Shown here piece by piece: positions 32,316-42,300 of a stretch of 64,000 bases of DNA (within the stretch, counting starts at the first letter, position 1; the number at the start of each line of letters is the position of its first letter). This stretch comes from Aquimarina brevivitae (lineage in GTDB: Bacteria; Bacteroidota; Bacteroidia; Flavobacteriales; Flavobacteriaceae). The notes beneath the pieces were generated by a model. The model saw only the letters and a list, made by a program, of their open reading frames with translations. It had not been told where the DNA came from and did no database searches. The stretch covers positions 124,001 through 188,000 of the forward strand of contig NZ_SGXE01000001.1 of assembly GCF_004216895.1 (NCBI RefSeq), given 5' to 3'. Position numbers and translations under genes: made by a program.

Positions 32316-34902
32316 GGTATCGCTGTGGGCGTTACTTATTATGATTTGCGTCCACTATGGAAGTAGTAAAGCCGCTCAAATTGAAAAAAAATCTGCAACT
32401 CTCCTCTATCAATCCCTTGATAAATTTTTGGCAAACCCCAATCCTGATGCACTATCAAATTTAACCAGCTTTACTTATGATCTCCAAAAGCAGTTAAACA
32501 CCAAAGATGATCACTTGGCCTGGGTAATAACACTGTGTAATCTCGCCTATTACCATAATCAATATCAGCATAAAAACACAGCAATTTCACTATATGAAAC
32601 CGCCTGGGCAGCCTTTAACTCGCATCAACTTACGAATTACGACCTTATTGCTAACTGCCTACAACCCTTGGGAAATCTGTACATACAAACTGGGGACTTG
32701 CCCAAAGCGGAAACCACAATACTATCGTATTTACATTCAGCTCAAGAAAAACAAAATAATAGCGCTATCATCGCGGGTATCACCAACTTATCGATAGTTT
32801 ATCATCAAAAAAAGCAATATGAAAAGGCTATTCGTATTATACAAGAAGGGCTGAAGATAGCACCAAATAACACTTCGCTACTTATCAATTTAGCCTCTAA
32901 TGAACTAAGCTTGAAAAATTATTCAAATGCAAAAAATATAGCAGAAAAGGTGATTGAATTAGACGCTTCAAAAGTTAAAGCCTACACCATAATGGCTGCG
33001 GTATATTTATCGCAGGATGTCCATGATAAAGCTATTGAATATTTAAAAAAGGCCAAAGCCAAGATGCTTAATACTACGTTTCTTCCTAGGGAACTTGCAA
33101 TGATTGAACTAGAATTTGTGGATATTTTACTTCAAAAGAACGACTATGCGTTAGCAAACTCCAGACTAAAAGAAGTTTATTCGATTTTACTAGGCACCTA
33201 TGACTATAACCAGAATTTACCAGATGACGATGTATTACTTGCCGACAGAGTCCTATTAAATGCATTGGATGCTCAGGGAGCAATTTATACAGCACTCCGA
33301 CAAAATAACGCTGCACTACTTGCATACGAAAAGGCTTTTAAGGTGCACGATTTAATCAACCAACACTATTTGCTTCAGGATAGTCAGCTTTTGTCACATG
33401 GGCAGAATAGAATTCGCACAGAAAACTACATAGCAATTGCCTATGAACTATACCAATCCACTTCCGACAAAAAATATATCGACAAGGCTTTTTGGGCAGT
33501 GGAGCGTACGAAGTCGCCAATAGTTACCAAATCGCTATATGATAAAAAACGCTTACTACAAATAGAAAATGACTCCTTAGTGATTAGGTACAAGACATTA
33601 CAAAACTCGCTTGCCGTACTTTCTGTAAAACTTTTTAAAGAGAAATCTAAAGGAAATGCGGCTCGTGTAGCTATAATTCAAAACCTATTAGATGAGCGTC
33701 AAAAAACAAGTATAGCGCTCAAAAAAACTTATGCATTACTAGAACAAAAGTATCCCGAACTAAATGCAAAACAACCAATTGCTACAGTTGAAGAAATACA
33801 ACAAGAAGTACAGAAGTTACAAACAACCTTGCTGGAATATTTTTATGGAACCAGCCACATCTATTTGTTTACCATATCTTCAAACAATATTATTTTTGAA
33901 AAAGTTGCCGAAGTGACGGCAGCGGAACTAATCATCAAAAGCTATATTTCATTCTTTAATACAACCGATAGGATAAACAATGACATCAGCGCTTTTACAA
34001 AAGCCGCCTATGAATTATATACCGTGCTTAACCTTCCTAAGCAAACAGAAAAATTGTTAATTATCCCCGATGATATTTTATATTTTGTTCCATTTGAAGC
34101 CTTACTGACTCAAAAAACAAATACACTTCAATATTCAAAAATGCCTTTTTTACTACGGTCAACAATGCTCAGCTATGAAATCTCGGCAAGTAAATATGTT
34201 GATCAAAGAAAGGGTGTTCTTCAAAAACCATCAGTTTTAGGTGTCTTTCCAGTTTTTAAAGGCAGTAGTAATGAACTGTCGTATTCTGAGTTAGAGCAAA
34301 AAGCAATTCAGCAACAATTAGATGGAATGTTTTTAAACCAAAAGGAAGCTACATTTTCTACTTTTAAAGAGCACGCCAATACTTATACTATTTTACATCT
34401 TTCCACCCATGCCACTGCAGGTTCATATCAAGAGCCAGCAAATATCTCTTTTTTTGATCAAGATATTCCCATTGATAGATTATATGGTATGAACCTAAGG
34501 GCAAATCTAGTAGTTTTAAGTGCTTGCGAAACCGGAATTGGCAAAAGAGTTAAAGGAGAAGGACCGCTTAGTGTAGGACGCGCTTTTCAATATGCTGGTA
34601 TTGAAAACGTATTGTTTTCTTTATGGAAAGTAAATGATGAATCTACCTACACTCTGATGGATTACTTTTATGAGCATTTTACCGACCACGGAAAACCAGA
34701 CCTGGCATTACATCAAGCCAAGCTTGACTATATTAACGATTCAACTATCTTAAACCAAAAGAAATCACCCTATCATTGGGCTTCCTTTGTATATTATGGA
34801 AAGCAGCAGAAAATAATTGAAACAACTAATTTTCTCCATTATATCTTTATAACTTTACTATTACTAATTATCTTGGGCATTATTAGTAAACTTCGTACCT
34901 AA
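32296..34902 (+). CDS. Exported, membrane-anchored TPR-CHAT protease
   Basis: 868 residues from the ATG at 32296, chosen because it starts a proper signal peptide (FKVSLWALLIMICVHYGSSK); an earlier ATG lacks one. Residues about 40-400 are TPR repeats (for example EKAIRIIQEGLKIAPNNTSL, KAYTIMAAVYLSQDVHDKAI). A helical linker follows, then a CHAT domain (about 530-830) with catalytic His705 (LHLSTHATA) and Cys744 (LVVLSACETGIG) both intact. A C-terminal membrane helix (FLHYIFITLLLLIILGIIS, about 845-863) anchors it. The catalytic part should therefore lie outside the cytoplasm. CHAT proteases are caspase/gingipain relatives. The aspartic protease gene follows with no gap. Confidence 0.85.
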   Translation: MGFGNFKVSLWALLIMICVHYGSSKAAQIEKKSATLLYQSLDKFLANPNPDALSNLTSFTYDLQKQLNTKDDHLAWVITLCNLAYYHNQYQHKNTAISLYETAWAAFNSHQLTNYDLIANCLQPLGNLYIQTGDLPKAETTILSYLHSAQEKQNNSAIIAGITNLSIVYHQKKQYEKAIRIIQEGLKIAPNNTSLLINLASNELSLKNYSNAKNIAEKVIELDASKVKAYTIMAAVYLSQDVHDKAIEYLKKAKAKMLNTTFLPRELAMIELEFVDILLQKNDYALANSRLKEVYSILLGTYDYNQNLPDDDVLLADRVLLNALDAQGAIYTALRQNNAALLAYEKAFKVHDLINQHYLLQDSQLLSHGQNRIRTENYIAIAYELYQSTSDKKYIDKAFWAVERTKSPIVTKSLYDKKRLLQIENDSLVIRYKTLQNSLAVLSVKLFKEKSKGNAARVAIIQNLLDERQKTSIALKKTYALLEQKYPELNAKQPIATVEEIQQEVQKLQTTLLEYFYGTSHIYLFTISSNNIIFEKVAEVTAAELIIKSYISFFNTTDRINNDISAFTKAAYELYTVLNLPKQTEKLLIIPDDILYFVPFEALLTQKTNTLQYSKMPFLLRSTMLSYEISASKYVDQRKGVLQKPSVLGVFPVFKGSSNELSYSELEQKAIQQQLDGMFLNQKEATFSTFKEHANTYTILHLSTHATAGSYQEPANISFFDQDIPIDRLYGMNLRANLVVLSACETGIGKRVKGEGPLSVGRAFQYAGIENVLFSLWKVNDESTYTLMDYFYEHFTDHGKPDLALHQAKLDYINDSTILNQKKSPYHWASFVYYGKQQKIIETTNFLHYIFITLLLLIILGIISKLRT

Positions 34903-35340
34903 ATGATTTCACTACGCCAGTATTTATCCAAAAAAGGATACGCTCCAATCAAATTAAACTATACGATTACCAATCATTTTGAGATAGAAGCTTCTATCAA
35001 TGGAGTAACCGGAAGATTTATTGTAGATACCGGAGCCTCTAACTCTTGCTTAGATTTTGAAGCGATTTCGAAATTTAAACTAATAGCAGAAGATAGTGAA
35101 GTAAAAGCCGCTGGTGCTGGATCCAATGACATGCTTACGCAATTATCCCAAAAGAACAGCATTACCATAGGAAAATGGTCCAAAAAAAATATTCCTCTAA
35201 TTCTTTTTGATTTAACCCATGTTAATAGTGCCTTAATACAACATAACGCTACCCCAGTTGATGGTATCATAGGTGCAGATGTCTTACAAACAGGAAAAGC
35301 TGTTATTGATTACGAATACAGTAATCTTTACTTAAAATAA
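34903..35340 (+). CDS. Retropepsin-like aspartic protease
   Basis: 145 residues, one pepsin-like lobe, so it must dimerise to be active. Active-site motif FIVDTGASNSCLDF with Asp42, flap region around AGAGSNDML, and the conserved C-terminal IIGADVLQTGKAVIDYE. No signal peptide is visible, so it is presumably cytosolic, or exported only if it rides with a partner. Its ATG directly follows the TAA of the TPR-CHAT gene, so the two proteases form one translational unit. Confidence 0.82.
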   Translation: MISLRQYLSKKGYAPIKLNYTITNHFEIEASINGVTGRFIVDTGASNSCLDFEAISKFKLIAEDSEVKAAGAGSNDMLTQLSQKNSITIGKWSKKNIPLILFDLTHVNSALIQHNATPVDGIIGADVLQTGKAVIDYEYSNLYLK

Positions 35341-35464
35341 CTTCCAATTGAACGTTCTAATTTGATTACTGGTTGAATTATTAATATTTTTTTAACTATC
35401 TTTAAGAAGTCCTAGTGATAAGGACAACAGTGGAAATCAATTACTAAAATAACTCAACCTAATC

Positions 35465-36037
35465 ATGAACAGAAGAATTTTTATTCATTCTGGCGCGTTA
35501 ACTATGTTTGGATGCGCTATTAGTCCAACTTTTGCTTTTAGCAAGAACAGTACTATAAATTTTGCACCAAATTTAGAAGACAGTTTGCCACTATTAAGTT
35601 ACTGTAGCAAAAATGATTTATTACAACTACCAGAGAATTATCAAAAAGAACTACAAGTTTTTATAAAACAAACTAATCGAAAGCTGATTACAGACCAAGT
35701 ATATAAATTAAATCAATATTATCATTTTATACCAACTAAAAATACAGGAATAGATTTTAAAGGTAAAATTGAGCTAATTCTTGCGACTTCAGAACAAGGC
35801 CAACATCAATTTATACTTTTACAAAGTGAAATTACCAATACGTTTGGAGAATTTATCACTAACCTAAAAGAGAACAAAAAATCGAATAGGGTTAATATCA
35901 ATATCAAAAATATTATTACCCCAAAAAAACTAATCAAAACAAAGCAACAAAAGGACTCCTTTTCATTTCTTAATAAAGAATCTAAACAGGTTACCTTTAA
36001 GATTAAGAACGGGAAAGGGTATACAATACTTTCATAA
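35465..36037 (+). CDS. Tat-type exported protein, unknown function
   Basis: 190 residues. The N-terminus MNRRIFIHSGALTMFGCAIS carries a twin-arginine pair and a hydrophobic stretch, consistent with a Tat signal. The mature part (PNLEDSLPLLSYCSKNDLLQ onward) is basic and beta-rich, ending in VTFKIKNGKGYTILS. No family recognised. It has its own 124-base upstream gap and precedes the formyltransferase gene by 90 bases. It may be a small envelope protein of the collar/adhesin cluster. Confidence 0.55.
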   Translation: MNRRIFIHSGALTMFGCAISPTFAFSKNSTINFAPNLEDSLPLLSYCSKNDLLQLPENYQKELQVFIKQTNRKLITDQVYKLNQYYHFIPTKNTGIDFKGKIELILATSEQGQHQFILLQSEITNTFGEFITNLKENKKSNRVNINIKNIITPKKLIKTKQQKDSFSFLNKESKQVTFKIKNGKGYTILS

Positions 36038-36127
36038 ACAGGTACTAATACCTATTTAGCATTGGGGGCTAGATTACTAGTATTGTATAGTCTTTTACTT
36101 TTAAAAACACACAAAAATAATCACACT

Positions 36128-37087
36128 ATGAAAATCATCTTAATAGGAAGCGACCCTAGCAGTCTATTAGTTTTCAACCATCTTTCTGAAAAAGGATATC
36201 TTGTAGGTGTTTGCACTGAAAGTGAAGAGTTTAAAAACAACTATTTCAGCACTATTGAAACTGTTGACTCCTTTGCCCTAAACCGATCTAATATTCAAAG
36301 TGATTTTCCAAATTGGCTTCAAACAAAAAACCCTGATCTTATATTAGTATGTGGTTTAGGATTAAAACTTACAAAGGATATACTCTCCATTCCTAAATTG
36401 GGATGCTTTAATATTCATTTTGGCAAACTTCCAGAAAACAGGGGTCCTGATCCACTATTTTGGTCAATTAAAAATGGCGATCCCGAAACCGCAATAAGTA
36501 TTCATCAGATGGATGCTGGTTGGGATACTGGTAAAATAGTAATCTCACAGACCATACCAATCATACTTGGAGAAACTGCGGGAATGTTAAACTCTAAAAT
36601 GAGTTATCAACTTCCTGACTTAATGGATAAGATGTTGAGTAAAGTAAAAAATGAATTAACGTCAGTAGAACAATCCACAAAAGGAAAAATTCAGTACAAC
36701 AAACGCCCTATTGAACAGGATATCACTATCGATTGGGAAAATCAAAATGCTGATGACATTGAGCGCTTAATTAATGCGTGTAATCCTAAATATGGTGGAG
36801 CAACTACCTACTATCAAGGTGCTAAAATTAAAATTTTAGAAGTCTCGCCTGTTGAGAATCAAACTCCCTTATTCGGAAGAACTCCGGGAGAAATCGTACA
36901 CGCTCATCCACAAGAAGGGTTGTTCATTTGCTGCAGATATGGCCAATTATTGCGGCTCAATGTAATAAGTACAGATGCAGGAATACTATCCGGAACGAAA
37001 TATGTAAACCTAGGCCTTAAGCCTGGTCAATTATTTACAACTACTAATTCAGTACAACAAAAATCAACAATTGATAACAATTATTAA
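36128..37087 (+). CDS. Formyltransferase-family protein (Fmt/sugar formyltransferase type)
   Basis: 319 residues from the ATG at 36128; a TTG at 36062 would add 22 residues of unlikely hydrophobic sequence. The Formyl_trans_N domain holds the complete catalytic set: GCFNIHFGKLPENRGPDPLF (Asn/His) and MDAGWDTGKIV (Asp). The C-terminal part contains DIERLINACNPKYGGATTYY, of the Formyl_trans_C type. Since housekeeping Fmt would normally lie with def or other translation genes, and this gene sits among exported-protein genes, a role in N-formylation of a sugar or of another small molecule is more likely. Confidence 0.8.
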   Translation: MKIILIGSDPSSLLVFNHLSEKGYLVGVCTESEEFKNNYFSTIETVDSFALNRSNIQSDFPNWLQTKNPDLILVCGLGLKLTKDILSIPKLGCFNIHFGKLPENRGPDPLFWSIKNGDPETAISIHQMDAGWDTGKIVISQTIPIILGETAGMLNSKMSYQLPDLMDKMLSKVKNELTSVEQSTKGKIQYNKRPIEQDITIDWENQNADDIERLINACNPKYGGATTYYQGAKIKILEVSPVENQTPLFGRTPGEIVHAHPQEGLFICCRYGQLLRLNVISTDAGILSGTKYVNLGLKPGQLFTTTNSVQQKSTIDNNY

Positions 37088-37104
37088 CACTTAAATATTA
37101 TAAT

Positions 37105-37659
37105 ATGGAAGGATACATTGGAGAAGTCCGCATGTTTGGCGGAAATTTTGCCCCAAGAGCTTGGGCATTTTGTGAAGGGCAATTGCTGCCAATTTCAAAT
37201 AATACTGCACTTTTTTCCATCATAGGCACCGTCTATGGAGGAGATGGTAGAACTACATTTGCACTTCCGGACTTAAGAGGTTGTGTGCCAATTGGTCCAG
37301 GAAGAGGACCAGGATTAAGCGATAGAATAATAGGCCAACGTGGTGGAAGCGAAGAAAACACCCTTAACGTAACCCAAATCCCATCTCACAATCATGCAGC
37401 TGTTACTAATGTGAGTTCTGCCGAAGCCTCTCAAAGTGCGGCAACACAAGGGTCCTCTATTGGTACGCCAGGAGCCCTGGATGGTCGATCTTTCTCACCA
37501 ACATTAGGATTTAACACATCAACTCCTGATGTTTCTTTGAATGCACAATCGATCACGGTAGGAAACACAGGGGGAAATTTACCTGTGGAAAATATGCAAC
37601 CGTGGTTATCTTGTTACTACATCATATGTCTACAAGGAATTTTCCCATCTAGAAATTAA
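37105..37659 (+). CDS. Phage tail collar-domain protein (MdpB-like), copy 1
   Basis: 184 residues, almost entirely the Collar domain: MFGGNFAPRAWAFCEGQLLP, ALFSIIGTVYGGDGRTTFAL, PDLRGCVPIGPGRGPGL, then a His-containing IPSHNHAAVT segment and an Asn/Ser-rich C-terminus with NMQPWLSCYYIICLQGIFPS. No signal peptide. These domains are short relatives of tail-fibre collars. Many bacteria carry them outside prophages as tandem pairs, as here, and no phage genes surround it. It lies 17 bases after the formyltransferase stop. Confidence 0.85.
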   Translation: MEGYIGEVRMFGGNFAPRAWAFCEGQLLPISNNTALFSIIGTVYGGDGRTTFALPDLRGCVPIGPGRGPGLSDRIIGQRGGSEENTLNVTQIPSHNHAAVTNVSSAEASQSAATQGSSIGTPGALDGRSFSPTLGFNTSTPDVSLNAQSITVGNTGGNLPVENMQPWLSCYYIICLQGIFPSRN

Positions 37660-37677
37660 CAATAAAAAAACACTAAT

Positions 37678-38232
37678 ATGGAAGGAACCATAGCAGAAAT
37701 CAGAATGTTTGCAGGCAACTTTGCACCCAGAAATTGGGCGTTTTGTAACGGAAGTCTAATTGCCATTTCGCAAAATCAAGCTTTATTTTCAATCTTAGGA
37801 ACTACCTATGGTGGAGATGGAAGAACGACATTTGCACTCCCTGATCTTAGAGGACGAGTTCCTATAGGGCCAGGTCGAGGACCAGGCTTAACGGAAAGGC
37901 GATTAGGAGAACGGTCGGGTACTGAAACCAATATCTTAAACATTACTCAATTACCCTCGCACACACATAGCGTAACGATGAATGTAAGCTCTGGAGATGC
38001 AACACAAAGTGCAGCAACTAATGGAGCTTCAATAGCAACTCCAGGAGCATTAGACGGCAGGTCTTTTTCACCTACCTTAGGATATAATACCAGTACACCA
38101 GATATTGGATTAAATCAACAATCGGCTACTATTGGAAATACTGGTGGAAACCAGTCCGTAAACAACATGCAGCCCTGGCTTGGTATACATTTTATCATTT
38201 GCCAGTTTGGGACTTTTCCCTCAAGAAACTAA
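37678..38232 (+). CDS. Phage tail collar-domain protein (MdpB-like), copy 2
   Basis: 184 residues, the same length as copy 1 and clearly a tandem duplicate (shared AxNFAPRxWAFC, LFSILGTTYGGDGRTTFALP, PDLRGRVPIGPGRGPGL, QPWLGIHFIICQFGTFPSRN). The Cys of LRGC in copy 1 is Arg here. It is 18 bases downstream of copy 1. A hairpin follows the stop and probably limits transcription into the methyltransferase gene. Confidence 0.85.
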   Translation: MEGTIAEIRMFAGNFAPRNWAFCNGSLIAISQNQALFSILGTTYGGDGRTTFALPDLRGRVPIGPGRGPGLTERRLGERSGTETNILNITQLPSHTHSVTMNVSSGDATQSAATNGASIATPGALDGRSFSPTLGYNTSTPDIGLNQQSATIGNTGGNQSVNNMQPWLGIHFIICQFGTFPSRN

Positions 38233-38241
38233 ATTTTTTAT

Positions 38242-38275
38242 AAATGAAGAGATGAATACATCATCTCTTCATTTT
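38242..38275 (+). terminator. Weak terminator or attenuator between collar genes and methyltransferase
   Basis: AAATGAAGAGATGA / TCATCTCTTCATTT, 14 bp perfect, loop ATACA, followed by only four T then AG. It ends 10 bases before the next ATG. Confidence 0.6.
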
Positions 38276-38285
38276 AGTTTAAACT

Positions 38286-39344
38286 ATGAATCATACTGTT
38301 CAGGAATTAAAAAACATTACCAGGAAACTACTTGATACTCCAATGGAATCAGGTCAGGAAACTGTGCGCGATTTAAGTCACTTTTTTCAATTATTTCTGA
38401 CTCAAGAAAACAGCTATGAAGAAATTATAGTCGATCACGGAAAAGCACTTTCAACAGCTCAAGCTGCAAGTTGCGTCTTGGATTATAAGAGAACTATTCA
38501 ATTCATCAAAGGGATTTATCTCGCTATTTTAGATAAAAAAGAGAAATTACCAGAAGAAACTATTTCGATCCTTTATGCAGGATCAGGACCATTCGGAACT
38601 TTGCTAGTACCATTATTGCCTTTATTTGATCCTGAAGAACTCTCCGTTACATTTATAGATATAAATCAAGGCTCGGTTAATACGTTAAAGCAAGTCATCC
38701 AAAAATTGGATTTAGAAAACTACGTTAATAATATATTACTTGAAGATGCGATAAACTACCAACCACCTAAAGATGAATTGCCAGATATCATTATATCTGA
38801 GACTATGGCTTATGCACTGACTACAGAGCCTCAGGTTGCTATAATGAATAGTTTAGCACCGCTATTAAAAACAGAAGGGGTTCTTATCCCTGAAGCAATC
38901 GAACTAGCATTAGATTATACGTCTTACGCAAAGGAACCCATTCTTAGCGTTTGTAATAATGAGTACACTATAAAAAATACCGGATCCAGGTATTTCCTTA
39001 AAAATAAGTCAAAAATCATTTATAAAATAGATAAGAATACTCCAAAGGATATAGAAAAATCATTGCGTTTTGAGACCGATTGGTTTAAAAGACCCGACTC
39101 AATTGAAGAAGCACCAGATATTTGTATTTACACCTTTGTACAAATCTATAAAAACATCTGTTTGAACCAGGCAGATTCCTTGATTACTAACCCCTATTGT
39201 GTTGGATCCCTATACAATATTGAAAAAGGTGCTAAATTCAAATTAAAGTACTGCACCCAACCGGTACCTAAATGGAATTTGGCTACACTCAAATATGAAG
39301 AACACTTCACAAAAAATCAAAATCATGAAACAGCCAACCTATAA
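38286..39344 (+). CDS. Class I SAM-dependent methyltransferase
   Basis: 352 residues. Motif I AGSGPFGTLLVPLLPLF, then FIDINQGSVNTL (acidic motif II) and DIIISETMAYALTTEP (post-motif; the SETM region recalls the double-E loop of PRMT-type enzymes). N-terminal helical extension of about 90 residues (STAQAASCVLDYKRTIQFIK). It overlaps the giant repeat-protein gene by 20 bases, so the two are translated together. The substrate may be the co-encoded exported protein or the collar proteins; unproven. Confidence 0.72.
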   Translation: MNHTVQELKNITRKLLDTPMESGQETVRDLSHFFQLFLTQENSYEEIIVDHGKALSTAQAASCVLDYKRTIQFIKGIYLAILDKKEKLPEETISILYAGSGPFGTLLVPLLPLFDPEELSVTFIDINQGSVNTLKQVIQKLDLENYVNNILLEDAINYQPPKDELPDIIISETMAYALTTEPQVAIMNSLAPLLKTEGVLIPEAIELALDYTSYAKEPILSVCNNEYTIKNTGSRYFLKNKSKIIYKIDKNTPKDIEKSLRFETDWFKRPDSIEEAPDICIYTFVQIYKNICLNQADSLITNPYCVGSLYNIEKGAKFKLKYCTQPVPKWNLATLKYEEHFTKNQNHETANL

Positions 39345-42300
39345 ATTATTAATCCTAAGCATTTCCTTGATTTTAGGATTATACACTGCTCAGGCACAAT
39401 TCACAGAAACCTTTGAGTCGTTAGGAAACAACATTACTAGTTTTACAAGTAATGGTCAACCTTTTGAAACTACTGGAGGTTTCAGAACCCAAACTAGTTT
39501 TTCAGGCACTGGTGCCAGTGGCTCTGACGTGTACTTAGATAATGATTCCAATACAGGTACAGGTACCATATATTCCATAAAAACTTCTGATGCAGCGAAC
39601 TTTACTATCAAAGATGTTGACATTTTTTTATCCGAGGATAATGCCAATACAGTAGGAGGCAATGGCGGAATTATAATAAGAGGAAAGCAAGGTGGTGGAA
39701 CAATATTTACAATTACAAAAACTACTGGTATTCCAACTGACTTTAGCACTGATAATGGCTTTTTTAATGTAGACTTTACTATAGAAGGTGGTTCCGATAA
39801 CAGCTTAACAAACATAGATGAAGTAGAATTTGAACTCACCGGAAACTTTAATTATATCGCTGTAGATGAGTTTACCTTTGGCCCAGAAGAAACTGTTACA
39901 GATACGAGCCCACCTTCTGTGCTAACCATTGTGAGAAATGGTACTCCTCCAACCACCGCAGATGCTGTAGATTTTATAGTAACCTTTAATGAAAATGCCA
40001 ATAATGTTACGACTGATGATTTTTCCATTGATCTTACAGGATCAGCTTCGGGCTCAATAACAGGAATTACTGGAACAGGTACAACGTATACGATAAGCAC
40101 TTCTGGTATTAGTGGAGAAGGTACACTAAGTATTGATCTTAATGCTGGGACAGATATCGAAGATGATTTAGGCAATTCAGGTCCTGCTGCGTTTACTAAC
40201 GGTGAAAACCACGTGGTCTCTGCGTGCTTTTTAGAATCATTCGAAGATTTTAACACAAACGACAATACTTTTGGTAGTAATGGTATTCCTTTTACAACTT
40301 CAGGAGGTTTAGCTATTGAAACTGTTGCAGGCGCTGGTGCCAGTAATTCTGATAAATATTTGGACAATGACGGAACAGGTGCCGGAACTTATGCTATAGC
40401 CTCAACGGGAGGCGAACTATTTACCATGAAAACGCTGGATATATATTTATCCTCAATTGCCGCAGGAACAACACCTACAAACGACGGTACATTAACCATC
40501 AATGGAAAGGTTACAGGTAGTACAGTATACACAATTAGCAAAAACACAGACTTCCCTAGTTCGATAGCCAACGGGGACAATGGGTTTTTCAATATCAATT
40601 TTGCTACGGATGGTGCGGCAGATTACACCACAACCAATGTAGATGAAATTGAGATCATTATTGGCGGTTCTTTTGTATATGTAGCAATAGATCATTTTGA
40701 ATTTTGTGAAGAAGGCACGGCAGATACATTTCCACCAGAAGTTCTTAGTATTGAAGTGATAGGAAATCCTTCCTCGATAGCAGATGCAGTAGATTTTTTA
40801 GTAACCTTTAATGAAAATGTGAATAATGTTACTACTGATGATTTTAGTTTAGATACTTCAGGCACTACGGGTAATATCACAAGCCTCACAGGAACAGGAA
40901 ACTCATATACTATTTCTGTTGAAAACATATCCGGTCAAGGAACAATTAGTATAGACCTTAATGCTTCCACTGATATAACTGACGGTTTAGGCAATGGTGG
41001 GCCTGCTGCTTTTACAGCGGGTGAAAATCATATTGTATCCGAATGCTTTATCGAAAATTATGAGTCTTTTTCGCCAGGAGCAACTACCTTTACAAGTAAT
41101 GGTGTTCCTTTCACCTTAACCAACGGTCTCGATGTATTCAGTCAAAGCGGTGCTGGGACTAATGGGTCTGATATCTTTTTAGACAATGAAGGTGCAGGCA
41201 CGGGAACATATGCTATTGCCACGACAGACAATTCTGTTTTCAACCCTAATACAATGTATATATATGTCTCCTCCATAGCTGCAGGTGGTTCTCCTACTGA
41301 TGATGGTACTTTGACCATAAGAGGAAAGTTTAATGGTAGTGTAGTATATTCCATCGATCTAAACTCTGGGAACACCTCATTCCCTACTTCAGTTGGAGAA
41401 GGAAATAACGGGTTTTTCTTAATAGATTTTGCCACCTCAGGAGCATCTGATTATACCGATATAAATATTGATGAAATTGAAATTGAAATTTTTTCAAGTT
41501 TTGTATATGTAGCTGTAGATAGTTTTGAATTTTGTCAGGATGATACGGCTCCTACAGGGTATACAGTTGCTATCGATCAAAGCCCAATAAATAGTTCCAA
41601 TGTGGGTACCGCAAGTTTTACCTTTACCAGTGCTGAAGTTGGAGCAACCTTTGACTATACCTTTAGTAGTAGTGGTGGTGGATCTAATGTTACCGGTTCT
41701 GGAACTATAGCCACAGCAACAGATCAGATCACCGGTATTGACCTTAGTGGTTTAGGCGATGGAATTATTACACTAAGTGTTACCTTAACCGATACGGCTA
41801 GCAATACCGGAAGCCCAGCTACAGATACGACAACTAAAGATACCACAGCTCCAGCTGGATATACCGTAAGCATAGATCAAAGCCCAATAAATAGTTCCAA
41901 TGTTGGTGCCGCAAGTTTTACCTTTACCAGTGCTGAAGTTGGAGCAACCTTTGACTATACATTTAGTAGTAGTGGTGGTGGATCTAATGTTACCGGTTCC
42001 GGAACTATAGCCACAGCAACAGATCAGATCACCGGTATTGACCTTAGTGGTTTAGGCGATGGAATTATTACGCTAAGTGTTACCTTAACCGATACGGCTA
42101 GCAATACCGGAAGCCCAGCTACGGATACGGCAACTAAAGATACCACAGCTCCAGCTGGATATACCGTAAGCATAGATCAAAGCCCAATAAATAGTTCCAA
42201 TGTGGGTGTCGCAAGTTTTACCTTTGCCAGTGCAGAAGTAGGTGCAACGTATGATTATACCTTTAGTAGTAGTGGTGGTGGATCTAATGTTACCGGTTCC

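Noticed and set aside
32296-34902. Type III-E CRISPR (Craspase) locus
   Set aside because: No CRISPR array, no gRAMP and no Csx30-like gene are in the window, and this TPR-CHAT protein is exported. Only the logic is compared.
36062-36127. TTG start for the formyltransferase gene
   Set aside because: The 22 extra residues precede the family's conserved N-terminal beta strand (MKIILIGSDP), which starts at the ATG at 36128.
37105-38232. Prophage remnant because of tail collar domains
   Set aside because: No other phage genes, integrase or attachment sites are nearby. Such MdpB-like pairs are common chromosomal genes.
39456-41435. Minus-strand open frames opposite the first giant repeat gene
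   Set aside because: They mirror the Thr/Gly/Asn-rich coding repeats, giving Val/Pro/Ser-rich sequences without domain features.
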